Source: Diploptera punctata (Eukaryota > Arthropoda > Insecta > Blattodea > Blaberidae). From it: a stretch of 64,000 nucleotides of DNA. The stretch is from contig JASPKZ010007542.1 of NCBI GenBank assembly GCA_030220185.1, forward strand, positions 186,001 to 250,000, given 5' to 3'. Below, in pieces: positions 30,983-42,290 of this stretch. Both the position numbers and the translations under genes were made by a program. The first letter of the stretch is position 1; each line of letters begins with the position of its first letter. The notes under the pieces are model-generated. The model ran no database searches. It had not been told where the DNA came from and was given only the letters and a program-made list of their open reading frames with translations.

Positions 30983-33110
30983 ACGAGTCCGAATATTCGA
31001 ATATTGTGTAGTTACGAATGTAAAAAATATTAAAGTGTTTGAAATTATAATAAATACCTGCATCTCGGAAACCTTGCGTGATGGAGAAAAACCTAATCAT
31101 ATTTGAATTTAGGAGAAAAAATACTATCAGAATCACATATTTTCCCTCTGAGGCAAAAAAAAAAAAAGTTTCTTTTTTTTTTGTTGCGCAGTGTAATTTA
31201 ATCTGGTATGTGAAAATTGGCGTCCTCTCTTACTCTAGAAGTATATTGTGTCCATGATGTCGGGCATTTAAACTCTCACTTGTCAGAGCTAAATCTGCAA
31301 GCTCTAGTCTGCACTACAGACTCAGGTACCTGGAATAGTTGACAAGTATTGTTACAGAATCGATTGGTCTTAGATGGAATGATATAATGCCGTCATTCTA
31401 TAATTAAAACTACTTGGATCTATATCAAAACTTAATTTCATATATTAATATGATTTGTGATTATGAAGCCGGTGATTTTTCTAAAAACCTGTGTCCCTAA
31501 CTTATTAAAACATCTATGAAATCCAAATCGAAATGAACAAATTTCAATGAATTATAGCCAAATCTTAAGAGAAAAAAAGACTCCAAATGTATAAATATAA
31601 GGTATATTCCATATTGATCCTAAACGAGCCCGCTGTGTGATACCTGCACCTAAATAATAGTGCATGTCATGGAAAATATTGCTGACAAATAATCATAATC
31701 TTATCTATGATTAATAAAATATATTATAAAATAAACTATTGATTTATACAGTTTAACCCTTAAAAAATAGAAAGAACTTCACATCAAACCTCAAATATAA
31801 ACACCTCACAATCAAGAATATTTGTAGCATAATTAATAACATGAATCATAAGAATATTCCTGGAGAGAATGGTGTCACAAGTAGATACACTACATCATCA
31901 AGCTTACCCCAATACGGAACCTCTTTGTATAAAGATGTTGATTTTTTTTTCTTAGAGATCTGGAAAATTGTAAAAATAATCTCTATTGTGAACCCTGGGA
32001 AAGAAAACGTTGACTTTTATTTCTAATATCACCGAATACATTGACTATTACATAACCAAGGTAACTTCGCACGGGCGGAAGGGAAGAGTTTTAGCGCTAG
32101 CGTCGCCGAACTACTGAATCTGTGGAAAGGATGTAGGAGAAGACTGTACATCCGATCACGTACTGAAATTGTTCAGTTTTAAGTGTGGGCGTAAAATTAC
32201 TAAACACGTGTGAAATATCTTAACACGGTTGTCAAATTAGTCATTTAAGCACGGAACGCTCAAGCAGTCGGATCATTTAAAATCACAGTATTTGTCGTCT
32301 CTCCGTTACCAGCCTCACAATAAATCACAAGTGCCAAAAATTAATAAGAAGTGACAACCCATTCTTACCTCCTAACCCCAATAGTAACAGGGTTGTCAAA
32401 TTAGTAATTTTGGCAATGACCGCGTAGAAGGACGGACCATTAAATTCCATAGTATGTGTAAGCTCTCTACCTGCCAGACAAAGAACATAGTAAGGAAGAG
32501 AAAGAGAAAGGTAGCATGTTAGTTAACATATTTTCCGCCTGTGCAGATTATTTGGTTGAGTAATAAATGTGGCAGTTCCGATATTAGATGAATTATTTAG
32601 TAGCAGAATACCCCAATCCTGGCTACTCGTGGAGAAACTTGCTATAAAACTAACAGGGCCCTGGGAACTGATATATGGCGGCGTAATCATGTATAGAGGA
32701 AATGTATATTACCACACCTGTCGAGAGGCTGAAGCTAAAAAGAAAGGTAAGCTAAAATGTGGCAGCACCAAAACTGTACTTATATATTTGAGGGCAGTAA
32801 ACTGTTGGGAAGGTATTCTATTAGTACGAGTACAAAGCCTCTAATACAACACACCATTATAACATCAAAGCTGAAAACGACAAACTATGCTTGTTCAAGT
32901 AGATGGAACGAAATAATACCATTAATTTTGCGACTTCGAATTTTTTTAGTCTTATTCATAAAATGACCAGTTTTATGGAAATTTGAACAAAACAATCGTT
33001 AGTTATAATATCAGAAATGAACGAAAATTAAAAGGTACAAATTATCCCAATAGTTACATAGAAATATATGCCTACAGTAGGCAATACGATCGTAATTTGA
33101 CAATCCAAGC
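30983..33110. other. No recognisable gene or element
   Basis: AT-rich stretch of about 2.1 kb. The frames at 32569-32966 show no recognised similarity. The sequence resembling a piggyBac-like MITE end at 31754 (TTAACCCTTAAAAAATAG) has no partner. Confidence 0.4.
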
Positions 33111-33119
33111 TGGTGCATA

Positions 33120-33640
33120 AATCTTTAAATTCTTCAATATGAGGGAAATAAGAAAAACCATAGGAATGTTAAACTCTATACTATGGAGTAAAAGCATCAT
33201 TAACAGAACAAAACAACTCATTTATAAATCCATACTAGGAAGTATAATGTTATATGGATCGGAAGTTTGAACAATGACACAACAACATGTCAACAGAATA
33301 ACTTCAATTGAAAAGGATTTTTGGAGAAGAGCTGCCAGAAAATATCGACTGGACAAAAATTAGAAGTACAGAAATTAGAAAATGGATGAATGCATAAAGA
33401 AATATAATGGATTAAATTGAACACAGATGGCTAAAATGGCATGGACACGTAAGAAGAATGCAGGATGGAAGGCCGTCTATGCATGAAAATTCTAAGAAGG
33501 AACAGAAAAGGAAGACCAAGAACAACGAGGAAGAACAAAATCCAATGAGGAAATTTGGTGTAACAGATGAAGACACAGAGGACAGAGAACGATGAAGAAC
33601 TTTAATTAAAGGAAAGTTGCGAATCTTTGTTGCAAACTGA
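33120..33640 (+). pseudogene. LINE C-terminal remnant (+)
   Basis: Pieces read TIGMLNSILWSKSIINRTKQ, IYKSILGSIMLYGSEVW, EKDFWRRAARKYRLDKI, RWLKWHGHVRRMQDGRPS and RNRKGRPRTTRKNK. The order (YGSE box, GHVRRM box, G-R-P-R tail) is the LINE C-terminus after the RT core. Several stops and a frameshift near 33460 break it. Confidence 0.75.
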
Positions 33641-33661
33641 TAGTCTATACGTCCGTAGTCA

Positions 33662-33692
33662 TTTTTATTTATTTATTTATTTATTTATTTTT
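33662..33692. repeat. (TTTA)n microsatellite
   Basis: About seven TTTA repeats near the end of the LINE remnant; it could be the worn 3' tail of that element. Confidence 0.85.
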
Positions 33693-34429
33693 AATTCATG
33701 TTAATTACTAAGATTGTTTGGAGAAAACCCTCAATGATGAGGAAAATTCTCAAACAATAAAAAAATAATATGAGGTTATCCGTACTTATTGCACTGAGAG
33801 ACATGTTCCACTAAGATACAGTATATTTATTAGTATAACTGTCACAGAATTAATAATCGGAGCAAGAGGTACTATACCAGGATTCTTAGCTATATTTTGG
33901 AATTCCTTAGATTTGGACAGGGTGTATCTTTATAAAATTGCCACCGCTGCCATTGGGGAATCAATTTCAATATTAAGAAACCATATTTACAAAATTTCTA
34001 CTTTATAGTATGTATACTTCAATTACAATTTGAGATGTTTTAATGTATTTACAAAATGTATTTCATCAATTTCGAAAATTAATTGTCTGTATCACTTTGT
34101 CCTTGAGGTAATCCTCTAATGAGGAACGTTGTATATAATAAAAAAGCATATCTATCATTAATCTCGAATAGAAGGCGCAGAAGATGAAAACATTAAATTC
34201 TATCCGAAAATTCAACATGTAACTGCCAAGGTGACTACATCCGATTACCTATTGTCATTACGATATTTAAATGCACGCATCAGTAATATTAAGTAGGACC
34301 ATAATATGAATCTTTTATTATTGTCAAGGAATAAAATGGAAAATGTTTATTGATTTTGCTTTGTACTACTGTTTAAAACTATGAATAGTCATATGAAGCA
34401 TGAAGAGAGCTTTAAATGCACATAGAAGC
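33693..34429. other. No recognisable feature
   Basis: AT-rich unassigned sequence. Confidence 0.4.
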
Positions 34430-35020
34430 TCGTTTCCACACTACGATTGTCCAAACAGAGCTTTTAGCTCTACTGCAAATTGTGGAATGAGTTATAACCA
34501 CCAACAAGATTAATTTCTTGCATCTATAGTGACTTCCAGATAGTACTTCCTGTTATCAATGACAGATCCAACAGTCACCCGATTGGAACCTCCATACGAA
34601 CAAAATTAAATGAACATATTGGACATGTTTGTCTCGGATGGATTAAAAGCCGTGCTTGAACATAGGGAAGTAACGTGAACATTTTCTTGCAAAATCAGCT
34701 GATAATTCAAAATTGGGTTTCTTTTACTCCTTCTGAAGAAGTATTAAGAAAATATATTACAAAACATTGAAATGATGAGTGGATAAAAAGCAGCAATGGT
34801 GCTTTGACAAGAACATTATTTCTCCAACAGTATTTGACCGAACAAAATACAAATATAGAACCAAATTTTATATTAACGCAATTTATGACTGAACTGGGTG
34901 AATTTGGACATTATTTATAGATATTAAAAATAGATAAAGATACCTGTATATGTAAGACCTCCAGCCAGACTATCACATCTATTATTTGAATGTCTCGCAT
35001 GAATGTATTACTAAATTAGA
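34430..35020 (+). pseudogene. RNase H-bearing LINE remnant
   Basis: Degenerate but ordered pieces: QTELLALLQIVE (RNase H helix carrying the catalytic Glu), DRSNSHPIGTSIRTKLNEHI, HVCLGWIKSRA (beta strand before the GNE motif), then GALTRTLFLQQYLTEQ, NFILTQFMTELGEFGHYL and, in another frame, SHLLFECLA. This order (RNase H, then T-G-H-G-x-F-x-x-Y-L, then C-x-C/HLLFxC) belongs to LINEs of the Jockey/I/R1 type, unlike the RTE copies here, which lack RNase H. It is heavily frameshifted. Confidence 0.65.
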
Positions 35021-36020
35021 TTATAGCCAAAATAAATGTCAACCCCATCTGATAAATACTTTATATACGGAATGCTGCTATAGGAAGCTGTGTGACTTTA
35101 TCTATTACATTTTAAGTGCCTTTGAGTTAGTTATTTTATTGTTAATTAATTATTTCAGCTATTTACATAGCATGCATTATTATTGATATGTAACTCTAGA
35201 AATTAAGCAAAGTTGTGAATGAATGTACATAATTTTATTGTAACTAAAACCCTAGCATACCGGAAGGTGAAATAGGATTCGCACTATTTGGAGATTCAAT
35301 AATAATAACTTCACGTGGGAGCAGGTCAGTTTCCAAATATTTGACTGAAAAAAAAAGATATTGCATTGGACAATGTTTTCTCGAAGTTTTTGAAATCCAA
35401 TCAGATAATTATAGCTCCAACTGGATTCAATCTAAGATTATGTAACATTCTCCGTACTCTTTTAAAGTTTTACTATCCAATTACCCTAGCATGAAACCCC
35501 TTTATCATAAGTAATGCCACGAATGATTTGCAATTTATCCAGAGAATTTGGAAATCAAGAGTGGCATTTGTTAGGATTTAACGAATAAAATTAAGCTGTT
35601 TACTCACAAATCATTATTTAAATATAGTTATTTTAAAATGTGTATCTTTAATGTAAACGGCGATGTTTGAAAACAAATGAGAAACATTCGTTATGCTTAA
35701 TTTGTCCATCACTGCAACCAGATCATATTATTTATTGCGAAAGGATCACAATATTGTAAGAATGCACCCTAGTATAGAAAAAATGAAATACATCAAATTG
35801 TTTGCATCAACATATTAATTTCTGATGTCCTATGAAGTAAATAATATTGACAAATTATATGAATTATATTTTTTTGGAACGTAAGTTCCTGGGAAATAAT
35901 ACGTTTAAGAAAGTGTAAACTGTGGTTCCTTCTTTTTTTTGTGGTATAATCAATTGCTACAAATGTTTTATATTATATCCCACAAGCACTATTTGGTTAT
36001 ATTCGTGCACTATATATATA
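35021..36020. other. No recognisable feature
   Basis: AT-rich; a 66-codon frame at 34986-35186 is not convincing. Confidence 0.4.
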
Positions 36021-36147
36021 TTCTCTTTCATTTGCTTATTTGATATAGTCAGCTACTAGATGGCAGTGAAGACAGTGTTCTCGCGACATCTAGTAATAAT
36101 GGAGAGTATAATACATATATAAGAAAAATAAGTGTTTGAATTGGATT

Positions 36148-36218
36148 CGCCTGGTAGTGTAATGGATATCACGCTGAGGTACAGACTCAGAGATCCGGGT
36201 TCGAATCCCGTCCAGGCA
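36148..36218 (+). tRNA. tRNA-like module, subfamily 2, anticodon ACA
   Basis: Cloverleaf: acceptor CGCCTGG/CCAGGCA (six pairs; the terminal C-A does not pair), D arm GTGT/TCAC with loop AATGGATA, anticodon stem CTGAG/CTCAG (5 bp, perfect) with loop GTACAGA, variable loop AGAT, T stem CCGGG/CCCGT (four pairs) with loop TTCGAAT. U33 is present and the nominal anticodon is ACA. CATTTATTTTTC follows. It resembles tRNA-Arg/Glu/Gly D arms but fits no standard isotype. It could be transcribed as a tRNA-like RNA; a dead tandem SINE is the alternative. Confidence 0.55.
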
Positions 36219-36445
36219 TTTATTTTTCTTATCATACCATATTAAGCTTGCATTGCTCAATGTTAAACATTTAATTATAACATCGATAAAGCGTCACTGC
36301 TATAAAGTAAAATAAATATTCTCTTTAATTTGCTTACTTAATATAGTCAGCTACTAGATGGCAGTGAAGACAGTGTTCTAGCGACATCTAGTAATAATGG
36401 AGAGTATAATACATATATAAGAAAAATAAGTGTTTGAATTGGATT

Positions 36446-36516
36446 CGCCTGGTAGTGTAATGGATATCACGCTGAGGTACAGACTCAGAGAACCGGGTTC
36501 GAATCCCGTCCAGGCA
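36446..36516 (+). tRNA. tRNA-like module, subfamily 2, second tandem copy
   Basis: Differs from the 36148 module by one base just before the T stem (GATCC to GAACC). All stems and the GTACAGA loop are kept. The flank runs directly into (AT)n at 36537. Confidence 0.55.
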
Positions 36517-36534
36517 TTTATTTTTCTTATCATA

Positions 36535-36535
<1 letters not shown>

Positions 36536-36580
<45 letters not shown>
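36536..36580. repeat. (AT)n microsatellite
   Basis: Pure AT run closing the second unit. Confidence 0.95.
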
Positions 36581-36583
<3 letters not shown>

Positions 36584-37363
36584 CTGGTAGCCACATGCAT
36601 TCTAGAATCCTTACATCTTAATATACATTGTTATATTCAACGTATTTCTTAGAGAGCCAGTCACTCCAAAATAATGCTCTGACCTATTCAGAATGTTAAA
36701 AAGGAGGAGCTTAATTTTAAAGTGATAAAATTAAATTGATAAAATCTAGGTTAAATGACTAATTGGTTGTAAATCAAAACCCATTGAAATGTGATTGGTC
36801 ATTGACTCCCATTTGTGACATGAGTTACATAGTCAACATAAAATTACAAATTTATGTAACATTGGTATCATAAATACTTCTGAATATGAGTAAAGTATGT
36901 GTTATATTTTAACTACAGCGGTAAAAGAAAGAATAAGATAAAAATTTAAAAGAAAAATATTTACGGAAATGATTGACGATATTGCCAGAATAATTAATTT
37001 TAAATTAGGAGCGTTTAAAAAATCAACTGGCACTCTCGCTGCGAAAATAAGATATAAAACGAAAATAGCACTATCAAAGGGAAACGTTTGTTAAATCACA
37101 GATAATGAAGGAAAGGCTTTGTTACTCAGTTCAAAATAGATATAATAAGGTCAAATGCATGAACTTTAAGAACTTTCAAAGAATGAAATGGATATAAACA
37201 CGAAAATAGCTAAATTTAATATAGACTGGGTAGAATATTTTCAAGATTTTTAGCAATAATAATAAAATTTAAGAAAGCCAGGAGAAATTAAGTTTTTATA
37301 ATCGCTTGTAGATTGCATGATCAAGGATAAAAAAGTAAAACGAATATATAAAAAATGAATTAA
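36581..37363. other. No recognisable feature
   Basis: AT-rich sequence; no frame of note. Confidence 0.4.
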
Positions 37364-37566
37364 GCCCTTAAATTAACAATGTTTCCTATAGGATACATCA
37401 ATTGGTTTAATTTACTCAGAAAACGAACAAGTAAACATTTATTACGTAAATGTGTCTGTAATTATATAATATACGTACTCATACACTTATGCATGATCCC
37501 ATTTTCACTGCGGTCCGACACATTTGAATAACTGAAAGAAAAATTAGTGTTTTTCCAATTTAAGGG
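37364..37566 (-). mobile_element. piggyBac-like MITE with TTAA on both sides
   Basis: TTAA at 37360-37363 and 37567-37570. Ends GCCCTTAAATTAACAATG and CCAATTTAAGGG. It keeps CTGCGGTCCGACACATTTGA and the TCCTATAGGATAC palindrome (mirror position of the one in the 20182 copy), so it is inverted relative to that copy. Confidence 0.8.
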
Positions 37567-37570
37567 TTAA

Positions 37571-38589
37571 GACAGTTAATTATTTTTTTCATAATACAAT
37601 TGAAATATTATGAATCAATTATTGTGTTAATAGTCATGATTTTCTTGGTGATATTTTTTTACATATATTATCATTACAATAGCGGTCACCAAACATTTAA
37701 AATATTGAACGAATGTCGCCAAACAGAATTCCACACATTTTAATCAACTCTAAACTCAAAAAAAGGAACATAAATGTAGGTCGTCTCATAAAGAAATAGA
37801 AGGACTCAATCTATTGATGTGGAAAGAGGTCAAAGAACTGATTTCAGGAGGTAGAAAATGAAGAAAAATGCATTTTAAGCTTTCCACATTCTAGCAATAA
37901 TGAAACAGATTTTTTTATAGATGAAATGAATGCAAAGCTAACAGGGCTCTCGGATAGTAATGATCATTTTAGGAAATGTCACTGATGACTTTGAACGTAC
38001 GTGGACCTGACTTTTATCATATACAAACCTGGCTTTGTCTCATACAAGCTCCTAATATATGTAGAGTCTGTAGCTTAGCCCAAGTATTTACAGACAATTT
38101 CTATCTTTCTTTAAGCATGCCACTCGTAGGATAACTATAATAATTAATGCTATTATAATACAGCTATTGTTTTCTTAAATATGAACGAGTGATCATGAAG
38201 AAATCTGGAACGTGATCTACCGCTCTGAAATCTCAGGTTCAAGTTAACTACCGACCATACACCTAAATGATTCACAATCAGACATCGAGATTCTTAACTA
38301 AAAACCAATGTAATTAAAGATTGCATGAAAAATCAAACAATACAATTAGCTGTATAAACTTGAATATAAACATAATAAATAGAAAACAATAAAGAACGAA
38401 CAGTGGTGATTTAAATATAATATTAGTATACATAATAAGTTCTTACATTCTCCTTCCACTATCGAACTTTAAGTCTTCATACATTCCAAACAAAATACGT
38501 TTTCTTGAACAACTTCTAGGCGAAACGAAAACGGAACGATCCCCGGCGACCTTCCAGCAACCAAACTTGAACTCCGATTGTTAACGATA
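37571..38589. other. No recognisable feature
   Basis: AT-rich unassigned sequence. Confidence 0.4.
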
Positions 38590-38815
38590 ACTATTACCCG
38601 TTTAAGGAGTAAGTGCAGTTGTTGACGGAGGGCACTGCAGACGTATTTATGCAGGAATAAAACACGTGACATTGCTATCTTGAGTGCAGAGGGGAATGGG
38701 ACGTGGGACGCCGATAGTGTACACTGCCTTATATGACGTCACGTGTAGTAACAAACAGAGCTTCGTAATTCTTCCGCCTGCAGAGATATTTTGAATAACT
38801 AATATCTCCGCGTCT
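38590..38815 (-). promoter_or_regulatory. Dispersed repeat P, second copy, CRE-TATA core
   Basis: The reverse complement has GCAGGCGGAAGAATTACGAA, CACGTGACGTCATATAAGGC and CTGCAGTGCCCTCCGTCAAC, colinear with 3675-3895. The CRE-TATA core is identical in the two copies although flanking bases differ. A GC-rich stretch (CGGCGCACACCGAACCGCGC) lies just upstream of the putative promoter, at 38830-38850. Confidence 0.55.
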
Positions 38816-39317
38816 CGGACGTAAGCATCGGCGCACACCGAACCGCGCCGATGATGTAAGGAGAGGGAATAGGAGGGGTTGAGAAGGGAAGGAAAGAGCA
38901 CAGAATACAGTCTTTGATAACCACAGAGGTTAACTAAGTACGTCACAGTACGTCAACGGCAGTAAATTTTCGTCATCACGGCACAACTTTAACAACAAAT
39001 TTTAGCTCATGATGATATTCTAAATCATTTATTTAACTGATATTTGTGAACTTTGTAGTAATAATAGTAGATATTGAAAACGAATTATAAACACGTTAAC
39101 CAAAAAGTAATACAAGGATGTTGCTTAACAGAACTTACGTACACCCTTAGACAAAAAATGAGTCATCCGCTGATACTATCAATCGATCGGGGAACTTCAT
39201 GAGCACTCCCAAAAGCTGTATTCACATCAACACATTTTCAATAATTGTACTGGGTTGTTTGCTAGTTAATGCAGTGCACACGCAAGCAACATTAAAGAGA
39301 GAGTTTGGCTTAGTGTG
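38816..39317. other. Unassigned region upstream of repeat P
   Basis: It includes a CpG-rich patch (38815-38860) unusual for this window. The frame at 38647-38946 runs through the repeat and is not evidence for a gene. Confidence 0.4.
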
Positions 39318-39390
39318 TTTCCTTACTCGAGAGGTTTAATAGACATCGTCTGCGTTCGTAACCTCACGGGTTCGATTCCCGTTCTACCTT
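39318..39390 (+). pseudogene. tRNA-like sequence with perfect T arm
   Basis: ACGGGTTCGATTCCCGT forms an intact T arm and B box, followed by TTTTTTT. The 5' half (CTCGAGAGGTTTAATAGAC) fits an A box poorly and the acceptor does not pair. SINE head or tRNA pseudogene. Confidence 0.45.
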
Positions 39391-39499
39391 TTTTTAACGG
39401 AATGTTAGAATAGCATTTTGCCTGTAATGTAGTTTCATATTTAATTTTATATTTGAGTTATGTTTCTCCTTCATATATAAACATATTCCCTGACTCCAG

Positions 39500-40195
39500 G
39501 AGGTTTTAGGTCTTCATCTGCTTCGTCTTCCCCTCAGGTTTCCATTCCAAAACAGATTTTGGTAGTCGATCCTCTTCCATTCGCTGGACATGTCCGTACC
39601 ATCTTAATTGCTGAGTTTTAATATAATCTAAAATAGTGTCTTCAATCTTCATTTTCTCCCTTATAACCGAGTTCCTAATTGTTTCTCTTCTTGAAATTCT
39701 TGCGGCCCTTCGTATAAAATCCATTTCCGTTGCCAAAAGGTACTTATTTGTTTTTGTTGTTAATGGCAAAAGTTCTGCTCCATAAGTAATGATGCTTTTA
39801 ACAATTTGACATAAAAATTATGGAATATTTACCTGAAAGGTCCGTCTCCTCAACTTAATTAATTATTTAACTGTAGCGCTTTCGGGACTTGTCCCATCAT
39901 CGGCAGGATACAAAACTGGTGTTTAATACCTCAACGGAAAACATCATGAATCCTTTAACAATTGTATGATATATATTCATTTTATTTTTATTACTTATAT
40001 TTTTATCCCACAATATTCCATTGAGGCAAGCAATTGCAAATTTTCCTTTATTATTTCTATTTCTTATTTCCTCTTCATAACTCCCATTTTTATTTATTTT
40101 AATTCCTAAATATGTGATCTCACTACAAGATGTTATTGATTCTTCAGTCTCCAAAATTAAATTTTGTTCTGGTTCACCAATTGATTTACTTTGTT
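39500..40195 (-). pseudogene. LINE C-terminal half with an intervening insertion
   Basis: The minus strand carries ITSCSEITYLGIKINKNGSY and CLNGILWDKNISNKNKMNIY (39897-40154), then NKYLLATEMDFIRRAARISR, LDYIKTQQLRWYGHVQRMEE and PKSVLEWKPEGKTK (39506-39769). The two pieces are contiguous in the family's protein. The ~110 bases between them (about 39800-39915) contain GTAGCGCTTTCGGGACTTGT and CCCATCATCGGC, which look like an unrelated insertion. RT catalytic core absent. Confidence 0.75.
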
Positions 40196-40223
40196 ATTTG
40201 TTCAGAGTTATCTACAAAAGAAA

Positions 40224-40363
40224 TAAATTACCATCAAAAGCGTGAGGCCCTCTATATCAATTGATATTTTGATAATAAACATATATTGGTAAAAGTAAAG
40301 CCTCTAAGAAGAAAACGTGAACACCATAAAAAGCATCCCATGCTTTTGATGGTAAAATTATTT
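40224..40363. mobile_element. Short foldback element (~140 bp)
   Basis: Inverted ends AAATTACCATCAAAAGCGTG and (reverse complement) AATTTTACCATCAAAAGCAT. No coding capacity; superfamily not assignable. Confidence 0.55.
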
Positions 40364-40469
40364 TTTTTTGTAGGTAACTCTAGTTTTATTCTATATGTGT
40401 TGGAGATGATTTTTTTGTTGACCACTTTAATTTTATCCCAAGCGTGTTGGAAATTAAAATTATGTTTCT

Positions 40470-40610
40470 TTTTTAGTTCGGTTTTCTAATAAAGCGTGTT
40501 GTTTTAGTTTTGTAACTATTATTTATTTTTTATTTTTTAGTTTGTTTTTCTAATAAAGTGTGTTGTTTCAGTTTTTTAAACTATTATTTATTTTTTTAAT
40601 TTTTAGTTTA
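40470..40610. repeat. Two-copy direct repeat, ~67 bp
   Basis: TTTCTAATAAAGCGTGTTGT in the first copy and TTTCTAATAAAGTGTGTTGT in the second, each followed by an AACTATTATTTATTTTTT end. Confidence 0.7.
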
Positions 40611-40670
40611 ATTGATTGCCATAAACCGGAATCCCATGAAAATTTAATTGCTTAATACTCTTATAAAAAA

Positions 40671-40763
40671 TCCTCTGGCTCGGATTTAAACCAGCGATCT
40701 ATGGATTACTGAAATTATATACCACTACAGTCCACCGCTCTACCAACTGAGCTCTTACAACGG
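40671..40763 (-). pseudogene. tRNA-Tyr (GTA) pseudogene with intron
   Basis: The minus strand reads AGCTCAGTTGGTAGAGCGG, GGACTGTAG (anticodon GTA), an 18-base insertion TGGTATATAATTTCAGTA where nuclear tRNA-Tyr genes carry an intron, then ATCCATAGATCGCTGG, TTTAAATCC. The D arm and anticodon arm are those of eukaryotic tRNA-Tyr. The acceptor halves (CCGTTGTAA and CCAGAGGA) no longer pair, and the T stem (GCTGG/CCGAG) has mismatches, so I call it a pseudogene. Confidence 0.75.
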
Positions 40764-41589
40764 TTGACTAAAAAATCGATAAGTCCGCAACCTATTACAC
40801 CGGTTTTTATTTTATATTTAATTTTCTGATGTTCTGGCCAGGATTTTAGAAAAAAATATGAAATTATTGTATTGTCACGAGTCCTTTACAAGTATACAAA
40901 GTTTCAATTCGATCCAATGCTTTTAAGTGGGTGAAAATCGTGTTCAAATATTCCGTTACACAGATACAGTTCAAGCTAATATAAAGCGTGAAAAAATACA
41001 TCATTTAACACTGTTATAACCTCAACAGTATAAAAAACAGTTATGAACTTAAAAAAGTATAGATTAATTTAAATGTCAAAACAAAATGTATTTAATTCAT
41101 AAAACATTTTAATACAAATATTACGAAAAAAACTTCGTAATTGAAGACGCGAAGCTGCAATCTTCATTAACAGAAACAGCGACCGCATGCTTTACCGCTG
41201 ACCTATCAGGACACGTAGGAGAGCCTTCAGTTCATGCCACATAACACAATAGCGCAGGGACTGCACAATGATGACTAGTTTCCTAGTTTGAACACAGCGC
41301 TGTGCCGAGTATGACTTACAAGAAATGTGCATTCAAGAGATGACTCATTTTTTTGTCGAAGGATGTACATGATCCAGAGTTGCATATCCTTTCCCTCAAA
41401 TCATATCATAGTTTTGGATGCGTGGGACACGTAAACGTACATACAAATAAAGAGTATAATCTAAAGCAAAAAGGGAGAATGGCGTATATGATTATTTAAC
41501 AAATATTTTTGTAGATTTCGTCACGTTATAAATTTATAATTATCGTATACAAGTGTAACTAAATTCCGATTACAGACTCTGAAGACGTG
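40764..41589. other. No recognisable gene
   Basis: Unassigned. Around 41160-41230 (minus) GATAGGTCAGCGGTAAAGC resembles an A box but no B box follows. Confidence 0.4.
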
Positions 41590-42290
41590 TAGAGGAACCA
41601 AGACGGTTATGTTTAGAATAGGAAGTCATGTCCAAAAACATACCGTTTCCCCGCTACACGCAAAAAACCACAAAACATATAGGTCTCTCCGACGAGTGGT
41701 GCTTATCGTCTGGATCCATTAACAAGAAGGACTCCAAGTGACGATCACCGTGGTCAACACAGATACGATACCGCCGCAGTCATAACCCGCTCCAGTATGT
41801 CTTCCTCGAATGCCACAAGGGTCTGCGTAAATCATGGATTTCGTGTAAGCCCCACGGGTAGTAGTCTGGAGAACGTGTTGTCCAAATCATTGGTCCAAAT
41901 GATCTCGGACGAGCAGCCCTCCCATTGCACCTAGCTTCGCCGTACAATAACACCATGTGGGCGTATTCCGCAAACAGGTAATTCACCATGGTCAACATCA
42001 ACTCACTACAAATTAAATGTATGGACAGATTAGTATTGTAAGAACAACAGCTGGTATAAACATATCTGGGCAGATCACAACTCAACTAAATGGCATGTAA
42101 GCAAACCTGTAGTGGGCATGGGACATCAGGTGATCGGTGGATTACGTAAGTAATATCCAACTTTTTGGCAGCGAAAATGCCAGTATCTTGTTATATTATA
42201 CGTATAGCTTGAAAACGGTACGTTTTCAAACGTGAGTTCCTATGTTAACCTTTACCGTTTGGACCCTTTTACATGTCCTCAAAAGCCTGT
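41590..42290 (-). mobile_element. Internally deleted mariner/Tc1-type element
   Basis: Transposase N-terminal and C-terminal remnants sit only ~35 bases apart, so about 250 codons were removed. Probable ends are the ATTTGGAC-type sequence near 42290 (minus, AGGCTTTTGAGGACATGTAA) and GGAAGTCATGTCCAAAAACA near 41621. I could not confirm exact termini or a TA duplication. Confidence 0.65.
41780..42085 (-). pseudogene. Transposase N-terminus fused to C-terminus by deletion
   Basis: The frame reads LTMVNYLFAEYAHMVLLYGE then ARCNGRAA, which matches the N-terminal helix region of one insect mariner-type transposase family (EYADMHFIYGEARGNG type). Directly after it comes PRSFGPMIWTTRSPDYYP, corresponding to the C-terminal W-P-P-R-S-P-D-L-T-P segment that holds the last catalytic Asp. 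The middle, with the first two catalytic acids, is missing. This is a typical deletion derivative that could at most be mobilised in trans. Confidence 0.7.

Larger units (their letters stand above)
36021..36535 (+). repeat. Tandem ~298-bp units with subfamily-2 tRNA-like modules
   Basis: Module starts at 36148 and 36446 give a 298-bp period. The spacer contains GTCACTGCTATAAAGTAAAA, TATTCTCTTTAATTTGCTTA, CAGCTACTAGATGGCAGTGA and ATACATATATAAGAAAAATA. Each of these aligns with the spacer of the units at 233-838, showing common ancestry of the two arrays. Confidence 0.85.

Noticed and set aside
31754..31775. Another piggyBac-like MITE end (TTAACCCTTAAAAAATAG)
   Set aside because: Only the first ten bases match, with no interior homology and no opposite end.
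41150..41235. Possible tRNA on the minus strand (GATAGGTCAGCGGTAAAGC)
   Set aside because: No pairing acceptor and no TTCRA loop.
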